Below, one piece after another: positions 14,101 to 27,300 of a DNA stretch of 64,000 bases; position 1 is the stretch's first letter; every line of letters starts with the position of its first letter. Source of the stretch: Formicarius rufipectus (lineage: Eukaryota > Chordata > Aves > Passeriformes > Formicariidae). The translations under genes and the position numbers were made by a program. The notes under the pieces were generated by a model. That model was not told the origin of the DNA. It was given only the letters and a program-made list of their open reading frames with translations, and searched no databases. Location: assembly GCA_013399695.1 (NCBI GenBank), contig VXAU01001332.1:186186-250185 (forward strand), read 5' to 3'.

Positions 14101-17100
14101 TGGCAATCATAACCTAAATGTGCTCAGCTTGCAAACAGGTCTGGTTCCCATTTTAAGTAAGCTGTTTCTTCAATCTCTCCTCTTTCTGTTATTGTTGTTG
14201 TTGTGATTTGTTTGAATTTTTTATTTATTTGTTTCCTTTCTAGGACATATGTGCCCGTATATACACATGACTAATCTTTCTCCATATCGCAAAGGCTGCA
14301 GAAACAAAAGGGAGGCAGCATGTCACTATTCCTTTACAGTGGATTTGACATGAACATTTCATTGCAAGCACTGTAGCAATTAATGAAATAAATTCGTGCA
14401 TTCTCATAAGCAATCATAAAGCTTTTGTCAAATCTTTTCTTACCAAGTTGTTCTGCTAAATCTTTGCCCCTCTCGGTGAAGACTACCCGCTCATCCTCCA
14501 TGTCACACTTGTTGCCAACCAAAATAACCTGGGCATTATCCCAAGAGTATGTTTTGATTTGGGTTGACCTTAGAAGAAAAAGAGAGAGAGAAGTCAAAGC
14601 AAAGCAAATTTCCCTTAAATCAATTTCAAACAGAATTGCAACAAGACAAAAGAGACAATTATGGATTTCAAATAAACTAAGAATTATATGTCAGGTATTA
14701 TTACAGGAATAATATCAACACAGGCCTTACCATTGCTTGTTAAAAAAGGTATTTTCTCCTGCCATCAACATTCTTCCAATATTTTTATAGAGATGACACT
14801 TCCTTCCACGCCATTAAAAAAGTGTTTTCACATTTTAATGCCAGCCTGATAATCTAAAAGTAGACCTCTGAAACAAAATCACCAGCTTGTTTATTTCTTA
14901 TCTTTCAACTTCTAAAATCAGGAGGTAAATTTAGCAGTGCAACTTCAGAGCCAGTCTCTTTTCCCTCTGTTTTTTCTCTCTAGCACATTCCACTACAGGT
15001 CATCGACCTACCAGACGTGCAACAACATTGACACTGCGCATTATGTGATGAACAGGAGCTGAGTCTGAACTCTGATCTACCTTCCATTTAAATTATAAAA
15101 GCCTTAAACATCTGTGCCTCTGAATGGGAGTATCTGAGGCTTTGAAACACCATGGGACCTTTCATAATGGTGGTGAGACACAGCTTCCCCTAAAAGTGCT
15201 CTCTTCTGTAGTTTGAATATGATGCAGCTAACAAGTGATTTAAGAGCACACTCATAGTACCTCTCAGTTGCTGACTGCCATCATTCTGCTGATACTTAGA
15301 CCTGCTCTGTAGGAACAAAAGCTCCACAGATGGCTCCAGGTTCAGCCAAGAGTGATGCTGCTGCTTACCACCTTGTAACTGAGAGCAGTACCTGCCTTTG
15401 AAGGTAACACAGGACGTAGCAAGCTTACTCAAAGTACTTAGCCTTTGACTTAGACTTGTGACTATGTATGGATTTAGGCTTTGAGTCAAGTGTTTGGTAG
15501 GACATTAATATCCCTTCTGTATCCATATGAGCAGAAAAAAGATGGAGAGCATCTCTTTCTCTTCCCCATCCTGTCTCACACCATTTCTTCCCTCCCTCCC
15601 TCTCTCCCTCCCTCGCCTTGCCCTGCCCCCATCCCTCTCTCCTTGAACAATACAGGGTGCTTAGGAAAATGAAACTAGAACAGAAACTAACCTCTCACTA
15701 CATCTTTATGAGAGTACACCCTGGAAGGGAATCCTGTGGCACACCAGGGACTTAAGACTCTTAGAAAAGATGAAATAGCTTCAAAAAACTGTAACATAAA
15801 TCTTTGGAGGCTGGTGTGCATGGGTGCTAAATTCACTAGGGACCTCTTCTCATAAAACAGCCATGAACTCTATATATTCAGATCCCTGTCTGCAAACTGC
15901 CATATGCAAAAAAATATCATGATATAGTCTGACAACTAATTCTAGTGAAAGACAAAAAAATGGATAAAATCTCCCCAGCTGGCTTTGCTTATTGCAAAAC
16001 CAGAGGGATGGACATGGCCAAAAGCTGCTGTAGCTATCTTTGGGACCCTGGGCCTTTGCCCACAGGTTCACTGCATGAGTTAAAGCAGCATTAGGCCATG
16101 TCTGGTGGACTTGCAGTGCTGGGCAGAGGAATTTAAGGGGAAGGATCACATTGCCTTTAGGAATGTTTTACTTCATCACAATGACCAAAAAGAATCTAAA
16201 GCAAGCCTCGAGCATTCTGTTTGCTATTCTAGACTGTTCCATTGGGTCTGCCCTGATCTTTTTTTCAATAAGTGGACCCTGTACTACAAATCTGTTTTAA
16301 AGTAATTTGAGTAGGTGTTCATAAGGTACTGTAATCAAAGAGAGGAAAAAGCACTGTGCATTGACTTTGGCAACAATGTTCTTTTGGAACCACACGGCGT
16401 GGTTAAGAAAATAGAATTTTATTTTTTTTTAACCAAAACTACATTTTTCACCATAGCAACTTTGGAAATATCTAGTAGCTAAAATGTCAGAGGATGTTAG
16501 TCCATTAAAAGCTCTAAAAGAGCTTAGCATTGAAAAATTAAGAGTTAGGGGTCAATTTATCCTCTTTATGTCAGCAGGAAATTGAAGACATTTCAAAAGC
16601 AAAATATACAGCAACAATATTAAGCTTTATAGAGAGAATTATTTACATAATCTGCAAAGGTGAAACAGAAGAAACTGATGAAGAAATACAACCTGGAGAA
16701 AAAAGCATCACACAAATGTAAAGAGAATTCATTCAACCTTGTTTTAGAGACTTCTGCTCTAGAGCCTTATACTAGTTTCTTTGATTAAGAATGTAAGTTC
16801 CTTCCATTTTACTGCAGCCAGATGTGAATTTTCATTCTACGAACTAATAACCTGTGCATTCAAATGCTTCTCATTACCAAAGAAAACCATTTTATTCTTA
16901 AATTTTTTTATCTGGCTTACTTATGGCATGTAAAACTAAGTCTTGTCCTTCATAACAAATCCAAAAGCTTAGGTTTCGCAAAAGACACTGTAATACAAAA
17001 ATACAACTGACTGAATATCAGTCAAATACCACCCAATCTCACACCAACAGGAGCTTGATTCAAATAATATAATAGGTTGTTATGTTTTATTTCAGACATA

Positions 17101-20100
17101 CATTTCCACTAATGTCTTCTACAGGTTTTGATTCCCATAATTCACCAAAGCCAACACACAAGTCATCCAAAGAAAGGTTTTGCAGCTCCTTGCTTATATT
17201 ACCTTTCAACTGACCAAGACTTCTGGCTAATCCACACACAAACCATTGTCCTTGCAAAAGACTTTAGCGTCAGAAGACCAAAGACAGGAAAAGGCAATGC
17301 TGATGTTTGCAGTAAACTGAATACAACAGATCTTGTTCATTCTTAGTGACTTGGTGTATGTCAATTTATTCTGTAAATCTCTCATGTTCTGGTTATATGG
17401 TAGGCAGGCAATCTGCATCATGCTTGAATTTTTATAATGTAGAGACTCCAGAGGAGCAGATTAATAGAGGAGTTCAATGATCCATTACTCTCTGTAATCA
17501 ATACAAGACTTGTTCTCCCTGTACTGCAATTCTGTCATATTCCTTGTCAGAAAAGAGCACTTGCTGAATGCAAATGAAAGCAATGCTATTGGGTTATCTT
17601 AAAGCAGTGAGATCTTCAAGTAACTGCTCAGGAGACAATGTTAGTGTTCCTGTGTGTGCTCTTGGGAAGTTTTCAAGGGGTGTTGCACAAAGACAGAACA
17701 GGGTTCAGGAACCAGCCCCAGTTGGCTGAGGTAGCTAAGATGGTGGGAGCCACAGCAGATAGCAGAGAGTATAATGAGAGAGTTGCTGTGATGTTCCACT
17801 GTGGAAATGAGACTGCTTACATTCAGTTATGCTATAAAAGCTCATCTGTACATCCAACATGAAGCACAGAGTGATGAAGGCAGGTAGGAGAGTCTGAATA
17901 ATATCCTGGCCCCAATTGCTCCCAGACAGGAGAGCTCCCTCCTATTGCAGGAGCCATCAAAGTGCCAAGGGCCATGTCTACTAGGCTAGAGAAGTAGGGG
18001 TGCATTAAGGCAGGTTATCAAATTAAGGATTCAGAAGAAGTGACACCATATCCAGATCCCTTCCAGGGTTGTTCCAGGGGAGCCTTACCCCTGCTGTCCA
18101 GGCATGAAACCCATCAACACAGGTCAAAACTAGACTCTTTCATGTCTGGATGCCAGAAACTGAGGAGACTGGAATGCAGGGGTAGCTACTGGGCAGATTG
18201 ACTGTATGAGTCCAGCTGAGGGAGGGAGCCACAATGAACATGTCTACACAGATATATATATTCTTGCTAGTGGACCTCAATGCTGTTCTGCTGGGGAGGG
18301 GAGTAGAGTGAGGATGTTGATGCTCTTTGTGCTTGTGGGACTACTCAGTGTTTCAGTCTACGATCTGTGTGCCTGGCCATGTATATATGCATAGATATGT
18401 GTTGCCTCTTTATGTGCCATGCACACAAGGCCTGCTGGGAACAGATCTTCGGCCTCGCTACTGGCTGGACCTTGTGTAAGGGGCTGCAGCAGCTTCTCCT
18501 CTCTTGAGCTGTCAGATCCAGCATGATACAGTTTCCCCTAAGAGTTCAGACTTAACTCAGCTGTACTTGCGTAACCCTGCATTGCTCCTTGGAGAAACTG
18601 CTCCAGAATGCAAGCCTGCTGTTTGTCGTACTCCATACATTTCAGGTTTTCAGGTTACACCCTTTGTAGGCATACCTTGGGTTCACTTGGAAGATCTTTT
18701 CAGACAATCATTTTTTACTAACTCATGTCTAGAACAAACACTCATAACTGGGAATAGTCTCTAGTATATTGTCACATGGAGACAGCAACAATAGCAAACA
18801 AATATATTCAATGAAGATACGTCTATGCAGTAAATGTAGCAGGAGTACAAGCTTTTAGAGACAGCCTTAATCTGTGGCACCACTCTTTGGACCCAGTCCT
18901 CTGAGGATGCTTGCCAGCACTAGAGGGGCTGGTTTCTATAGACCTTTTAGACTAATTATGTAGTAAGTCACATGCAATGACAGCAGAGAAGCATCTTAAT
19001 GAAAATGCTCCAGAGGGGTCCATGTAGGTTTATTCCAGCAAGTTAAGGATGTATGTCGTACTTTTGATGTTCAGGTTTCCAAAAGGAGTACTCAGTTAAC
19101 TGGGGTGCATCATCTTGCCAAGAAAAAGGAATACAAAGAAACCCAAGCCAACCACACAAAACCCAAAAAAAAACCAAACAAGTAAAAAAACCACAAGCAA
19201 AAAAGGCCAAACCAAATAAACACAAGCTCTACCAAAACTGTTTTAAATTTAAATAGTGTTGAATTAAACTGTTATGCTGACTTGACTGCTTAATCCTTGA
19301 AATTTTCCCATCTTTGTAGCATGGTGCCTCCCAAGCCCATTAGCTGAATTATTAGAGGTTACAGTATAGTAAGGTGGAGTCCTTGTTATCTACTCAAGAA
19401 CTTTCTCAGTTTATATAAGTATTTGGTGAGGGGAAGTATCAGAGAAGCAGCTATGAGTTTGGAGCTGTTTCCAAAAGCATTCAGTGTCTCCAGCTGAACT
19501 TCTTGCCTTTATTTGCAAATAAGTGTGCCAAGAGTCTGTCCCCCTCTCAGCAGGAAGTCTTGCTTTCCATCATTTTCAGAAGTCATTTTCCTTCTGTAAC
19601 TGAAAGCAATGAAGGGTCTCTTTCCCCCTTGCCCCAGTCTCCATCTTGTAATGTGGGAAGATACAGAGCAGCCCCCTCCAACCCCTTAAACAGACAGGGA
19701 GGTAAGGGGAAACTCTGCCATTCCCATCTTTCCAGGGGATAGCATCATGTCAACCTCCTTGTCTGTGAGGAGCTCTGACACACTCCCAGGCAGCTTTTCC
19801 ATAAGATCAGTCTGAGGTCTTCGTGATACTACCAAGTTTTGTCTACAATTCAGTGTACACTATGAGCTCCATTCTTTTCCCCATGCCCTCCTTTATGTCT
19901 CCTAAACTCGTATTGTTCCCAGCAATGCTGATAAGCTATGTGCCTCAGGAATGCCCCAGTACACTGGAGTTTACTCATCTTTTCTCTTTCACACATTCAT
20001 CTCATGGATACGATGGAGATGGGGTACATGTAGGTAAATTCATTAAATGATTGCAATGCTCACTCCTGATGGTAATTTAGAATCTGGCTCTGTACCAGCT

Positions 20101-23100
20101 GTTCTGCACTTGGTGCTTAGACCTTGCTGCAGGAAGGGTGGGGAGAGAGGTGGCCTCAGGCTTTTCACCTATTCTCAAGTGAAAAATGTACTGTTAGTGG
20201 GAGACAAGCCATTCAAAATGTATAAACCTACCAACCCAATTTCCTGATTGGCATTTTGAAGACAGTACTGAGGTTAAAAATTTGAAGCAGTCTTAGCAAA
20301 ACAGGACAGAAGGGTACTGGAGTACTTGACTACTAGACTTTTTGTGGCCATGGTTACTTGCACAGTAGGAATATACTATAAATAACTAATAGTAAGTTCA
20401 GTAATACTTAAAAGAAGATTGTTAACATTTCCCAGATTTTAATTGAAGTGATGAATAGCTGGGGCCATACAAGAAACTGAACTACTTTGAGAAAGAGCTC
20501 AGGATCTTTCCTTCTTTACTGACATGGAAGTCATTAGATTGGATATTTGTAACTTTTGAACTATTGCCACTCATTGCATCATTCTGGTGTGCTTCACCTG
20601 AGGGCCATAAAAACTCAGTCACTGTGGCTAATACAGATTCTTTTACCTTTTGCATTTATAATTATTGCAGCAATTAGTGAAATTCAAGAAAGCAAATTAA
20701 TAACGGAAATCATTATCAAAATACAAACCTGATATAGATGAACATGTGATAAGAATGGGAAAATTGCACCTTGATCCTTCTCATTAAGGATTTAATTCTA
20801 GTGGTCATTCCAGCATCTCCACATTTACTCAAAATACATGATGTATACTGACTGTGTGATGTTTATTTTCAGGGATAGTACCAGCACCTGCTTATTGCCC
20901 ACACTTATTAACATATGATAGAGAATAGGCTAAGGTGTCCCAGCAACACAGGAGCACTGAAAATAGAGAAGAGCAACAAAGGTGGAAAAATGAGAAAATA
21001 AATTTATGCCACCCTTGGTATCACAAGAGAGCAAGGGAAAAGGATCTGGGGAGAAGTGGGTATGTTGAGGAACACATTTTGTGCAGGTAGCTCACTGTGC
21101 AGCTGCAGTACCAGCTGCAGACTGAGCTCTAGGTGGCAGGAACCCAAGGACAGAGGCCATGAACCTGTGCTGACCTTTTGCACAACAAAGGGCACAGGGA
21201 CCTGTGGTGTCAGCCAGATGACTGGATACTCAGAGGCACAGCAGGGGCTGATGGTCCTAGACTTCCATGTGCTTAGGTTGTGAGGGTATAAAAGCCCAGG
21301 GGGTTCCCTGTTCAGGGTCTCTCCTCAGAGGCACCAGCTCAAGCTGTTAATTTGTTATTCCACCATGATTAAATTATGTTATGGATCCAGACATCTGAGA
21401 CTCTCCTGTGGGAAAGCTGGGGTCAAACCAGGGAGGAAATCTTGGCTGACTGTGTGAGTGTGGTATGTGTAGGCAGTCAAGCAGGCACCCACTAGCTCAC
21501 TGGAGCCTCCTGCTGCAAAGGGGACTCAGTCTCAGCTCAGGTGATGTGAATGTGACTGCTGGAGTGGCTCCTGGAGGGTCAGAGAGAAAATTTCCTTAAC
21601 ATATGTAATAGCAAAAATTAGATATATCAATCCTTCCATGCTTGCAGCAGAGCAGGATATATGAATATTGGCCAAGGCTGAATGTATTTGCTATGTCAGT
21701 TATTGTTTATACAATACTATGTTTTCTGTCTGGACTGAAGGGCAAATGAATAGAAAATACCTTATGATTGTGAAAAAACCCCACTGATACTGAAGAAACC
21801 AGAAGGATATCAATGACTCACCACTTCTGACAGGCTTTATCTTCCTTGTGCAGAGGCAAAGAGCACACACCATTCAATGAAAGGTCACACATTTAACCTT
21901 TCCTTGAAGGAAGATACATCAATGATGTGGAAGCTGCATGACAGGTATGACACTTAACAAATTTCTGGTTCATTATCAGCCAGAAAGCTAGTCAAATGCA
22001 CATTACTGAAAGCCTCACAGATTTTCATTGTTCTGGTAGGATGTGCATCTGCTTTAAGGAAAAAAACCCTCCACTACAAGCTTCTGAGGCCATGGCTTCA
22101 TTTTTGAAAACCACATGCTACATTTCAGCTTTGACAGTCTATAAAGAAAATCAAAATTAATCAAGTTCTTTTGGAGATAAATCTGAGCTGTAATATGTGC
22201 ATTTTTATAACATTATGCAAGGAAATACGACATATCATCATGGAAAAAAGTTTAATTAGTCAAAGGCAAAAAAAAAGAAAATTAAAAAAGGAAGATAACA
22301 CATAAAGAAGTAAGAGCTGATGTTCCCTGCTCTTATGACATTTATTCATATTTATTCTTAGTGATATTCCATTACCATAATTGTAATGAGGAAGTATATG
22401 CTTGCTCAGTGATGTCCACTCTGGGTCTGTCTTTAACACAATGCAATAAGAACTGACATAGCATTAATAATTACATAATTCTGTGTAGTAATTAAAATGA
22501 GAGGTAGGCATCACAAGAGGTTCATCAATCAGAAATGTCTCTCTTTCTAATCAACCATTTCTAGCCATTCCTACTCTGCATGGAAGCACGTTCCCATTCA
22601 GAATCCTCTCCTGAGGACTTTATTAAGTTACAGTCCATCTTTAATGTAATATGCAATTATTAATAGTCCATGTATTAGCTTTGGTGCCTTTTCTGTAGGG
22701 AGTTGTTTCAAATAAGAGTAGCAAGTGTCTGTTACTGTCTGAATATGATTTTCTGACACTAAAATGCAAATATAATGGATAATGGTGTGGCATCAAATGA
22801 ATACATTGTTGGCAAAAGACATTCATGTTCAAAATGTATTTTTTATGTACATCTCTTTATCTGGAGTTACAATGAAGTACCAGAAGCCCAAAGGGCATAC
22901 TCAATTTGTGTTAATCAGATTGCAGATGTCCTTAGTTTTTGCACCTTTGCTACAATCTTTGCATACTGCTTTCTTGAAACTGCTTTCCAATAGTAATGTA
23001 GCAGGAGCCCAATTATGATCTTACTATATTAAGAAAAATTATTAAAAAAGCCTGTGCTCTAAGTTAGTGCTATGCTCTGCTTCTCTCCTTCCCAGTACCT

Positions 23101-24263
23101 CCTGTGCCTGAGCTGAGATGTCTGCCTCTTTAGAAAAGCCCACCAGGTGGGGTGTTTTCCTGCACTGCACAGCCCGGACACCATAGCTGGCAGTAAGTCT
23201 AAGAACAGCTCTAGGCAGAGTAAGGTCACCACACATGGTATGTCACCCTGACAATGCACACACCAAAGGCTGTTTTGTTGTGAGGACAGATAACAGAGAA
23301 TTTATGGGGGGGGGTTCCTGATCTACTCCTAGGCAAGGTGGACTTTAGCTGAAGGTATGTGGAATTCATCAAAGAGAGTAAATTGCCTGTCTAAGTCAAC
23401 TGTATTTATTTACTCTTCTGCTGTGCAGTATATACTGTTTTTCCAGGCTTTTTGTTTAGAAAAGTTGAATGGATATTTCTACAAACAGTGAAGAGTAGAC
23501 AATATTGTGTTAGACATTAATGGCAGAGAGATCTTCCATCTACTTTCTACTTCTTTGTCGTGATAAAACTATAAAATACATCTCATTATTTAATTCTTAT
23601 TCACAGGAGTGCAAAATCCTCCCCTACAACAAGGTTTACTTATAAGCAGACCAACTAATATAGCACATATTTCACAGTAGGACACATGTTAATGAAGAGT
23701 TTTTATGTCATGTATAATGCCACAAGCTGTGTCCTACGGTGGGAAGTGATTTAACAACTCACCACACAGACAAAAGGCTGTACATTTTAATTTTCTCCCC
23801 ACTGTGAAACCCACCATTAGATTATCATCCTTCAAAGCTACTACCACACATGCACAATGAACACAATCAAAAAAAAATGTACAGTTTGAAAGGAGGTGGA
23901 AAAAAGCATTTATAGGAAAATAATATTCATGGAATTAATAAAAGGCAAGATAAAGTCTGCAGTTGCACATCTTTTGATTATCCCCATGTTTTCATGTTCC
24001 AGATGCTACCAAATAAATGATCTTGTTTATCACCAATTTATGTTGATTGCACAGACTGTCACTGGAAGTAGGAGTAATGACCCTAATCAATACAGCTGAT
24101 CCTGATATTTGAAAAACAGAGCTAAAAAAACAAGGGAGTTCTGAAGTAATTTACTAAAGCAACTACAGCATCTCCTTGACTATACTACACTTTCAAGTAA
24201 ATGAGCAATTTGCTGTTACTTAAAGATATATTTTCCTTGTCATTTTTATTATTAAGTAGTAGA

Positions 24264-24303
<40 letters not shown>

Positions 24304-27300
24304 AAACAGGGACACATGTATGAGTCCTCATCTGCTGTTTTTCTTAAAGTGATGGGCTTTTAATAATTAAAAAAATATATATGTATAGTTACGCAAGCAA
24401 TAGTGATGTTGAGGGAATTCTTTTGGTCCTGCATCCTCATAATTAATACTTCCCTCCTCAATGCATCAGCAACAGTCCCTTAAGTCCGGACTGCACTGTC
24501 TATCAAAGAGGATCTTGTGCTTCTGGGATTACTTATAAGCCTGTAACATCCAGCCCCAAAGAACACCTGCACAATAGTGGCATTTTGAAAGTAGCAAAGT
24601 TCTTACAAGCACAGTCAAGTTCTTTTGTTTTTTAACATTGATAGTTCCATAACTATCACTGAGCTGTGTCACACAGAGTTATTTTTCTTTCTCTTCATTT
24701 AAATAGCAAACCCAGATTCATATTTGCAATATATATAGCAAGTATGTGGCAACAGGACATCCTTTTTTTAAGGAAGTTCAAATTAAGGAATTCTCAGGAA
24801 CTCTGGATTTACCCTGACTTTATACTCTCAAATCTCATTATGAAATGCATTGCATATTTATAGTTAATAATCCCCTTCTATCTGTTTCACAAGGAATGAT
24901 TTTTCAGTTTCTCTCACTTCTCAAATTCATTGGTTTGGATTTCCTTTATTGCTTTAGCTTTCACTTTTTCAAGTTTAAATGAGTTCTGCTATTGCTTCTC
25001 TTATGTCCCATCTTTTTAGATAATTTTGGGTTGCTTTTTTAAATTGGTGTTTTATATGAACTCTTTCATAAACAACTCAATCTCAAATGCACATAAACTG
25101 TGTTCTGAAATGCCTGTGTTTAAGTATTAGTGAAAGGGTTAAAACAAATCAGACCAATTTTAATCACTGAAAAAGCTTATTAGGTCATTGAAGCCACCTT
25201 TGATAAATTATCATGAACTATCCTTACTAAGGATTCCTACAGATTGCAAGCTGCAACTGTCAGGGCAAAAATGAATTATTTTACTTCCTGTTAAGAGAGA
25301 CAGCATTGTTTGACTAAAATATCATGGATATGTTTCTTCTTTTAATACTATTTTACACCAGAATGGATATAAATGTTATCAGCATTTTGCCTTTAAAGTT
25401 ACTTAGATTGTTATTTTCTGGAAAGAGAGTAAGCAAAACATTCAGAACTATACTCCAACCCTAATATTAAATTTTGATTCTACAACTCTGTCCTTGCACC
25501 CTTATCTCTGTGGAATCAATTTCCCTATGTGCCTGTACACTTGGAAGTATAAGGAATTTGAGGTCGGAAATTCTGAGTTGAAATACATGTGGCCCAGTTT
25601 TAATCTAAACACATGAGCTTCTGCCTTTCTTCACAGAGATCTGAAATTGGATTGGCAAAATGGCAACTACCTTAATCCTAATGTTAAGTGATGATGCTTA
25701 TCCAGATGAGTATGAGTTACATAATTGTAGTGGGTTTGTTTTGTTTTGTGGATCTGAGGGTAAACTTTTCACTAGTCTGATAGCACTTTGCTTTTGGAGA
25801 ACTGCTGAATAGAATTCATTTTGTGAGGGCTGCCAGTAGCCAAAGATAACAGTAAAAAACGTTTTCCTGTCTACATCCTGCCTGGCACAGAGTGGCAGGA
25901 TTGTCTTGCTCACTCACCTGTCTCACCCTGCGAGCAAGTAAACTGAAGTATTGCTGCTGACTCACACAGGATAGAGGGAGGCATTAGACTGCAGATATTA
26001 CTTCTATAAAATAAAGCACGATTAAAAATAAAAAAAAAAAAGAAAAAAAAGGAAAAGAAAAAAAAAGACAGTTGTTCACTCATTCAGAATGTCAGCAATG
26101 CTGCTACCTGTAGAGTATAAATCAAAAGACTGTTTACAGAGACAAATGTGTAGGTATCAATTTGCCTCTCAAGGCCTAGCTAGTATATATTTGGATTTTG
26201 TTCTTTGTCACAGCTCCATAAACAAAAGTATAGTGCTTGTCCCTGCCCCCAGAAGCCAGATTTAAAAGGAAATCTTGAGTATTGCAGAAGTTGTCAGAAC
26301 TTTCATTGAACTCTCAAAAATTAAAGTTTATCTCGCTCTGCCTCTGACATCTTTAAAGCACACTGTTTAAACCATCACTAACACATTTTTAAGGTTGCAG
26401 CTCTCTGGTAATAAAAAAGCAGTGTTTAATGTTGTCTTATTGAGTCTTTGTCACTGACTTCAGTGGGTGGAGACCTCTCTCAGAGGACATAACCATATTC
26501 ATTAAACAAGTGCTTGGGTAGACAGTAATCTTTGTATGGAATCATTATAAGGACAAGGCTCAGGTCAGTTCTTCAATGAAGTTCAGTGAAATTGCTGTGT
26601 ATTGTGAAGTAAAGTGAAGTAATATACTGAAAAATCAAAAGAATAAAACATTTCTTATGCACTGACCAAAAGGAAAACCTGCATTTGCAAAAAATTGTGA
26701 AGAAGTAAGTTGGTCACCAGGTCTTTATAAGGTTCAGAGTAGGGGAAATTACTGTGCCTTACCAGAAAGTGTTTCCAGTGCAGAAATATGTAATTATATC
26801 AACAACACTGTGTTTTGCCCTAATGTAATAAGCTATCATGCACTGCCAACTTTGATACTATAGAAAATTAAAATAAAACCGTAAAAATTTTGCCTGCATA
26901 ACCACATCTCTGTTAGATCTCTCTTGGCAGAGCTAGACAGGTTAAGAGTCAAAATTCCTTACAGCTCTGACACAGCTGGGCTGGCACAAGTCTTTTAGGG
27001 TGCAATTCATCTCGCCATTCTAGATGAGTACTTTAGAATAGATGAATAATAAGCAAAAAGTGACTGTTTCTGGAAGAGATCCTCATGTGTTTAATTTGGA
27101 TATGTATGTCTGCAATAGATAGGGTAAATTTATTCTGAAGGGCCTCACTCACAGCTTGGGATGTTGGCAAGGTCTCCAGGGTTACAGAACTCACAAATAG
27201 ACTACAAGATTTTTTCAGAGAATAACAATATCAGGTGAGGGTTCCCCATACACCTCTACAGATATAAACTAGCAAACACTGAAGCTGACTTGTGGCATAT

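Larger units (their letters stand above)
5197..14443 (-). other. RAB3C intron between the last two coding exons (9.2 kb)
   Basis: The intron begins GTAAGA next to 14444 and ends in AG next to 5196. It contains an LTR-like block ending near 8529, a small CpG cluster at 7629-7682, and a purine-rich low-complexity tract around 10110-10225. There are several open frames of 100-154 codons on the minus strand (for example 13642-14106, 9168-9530 and 10679-11032). None shows a domain or motif I recognise and none has flanking splice sites in a compatible phase. I see no other gene. Confidence 0.85.
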
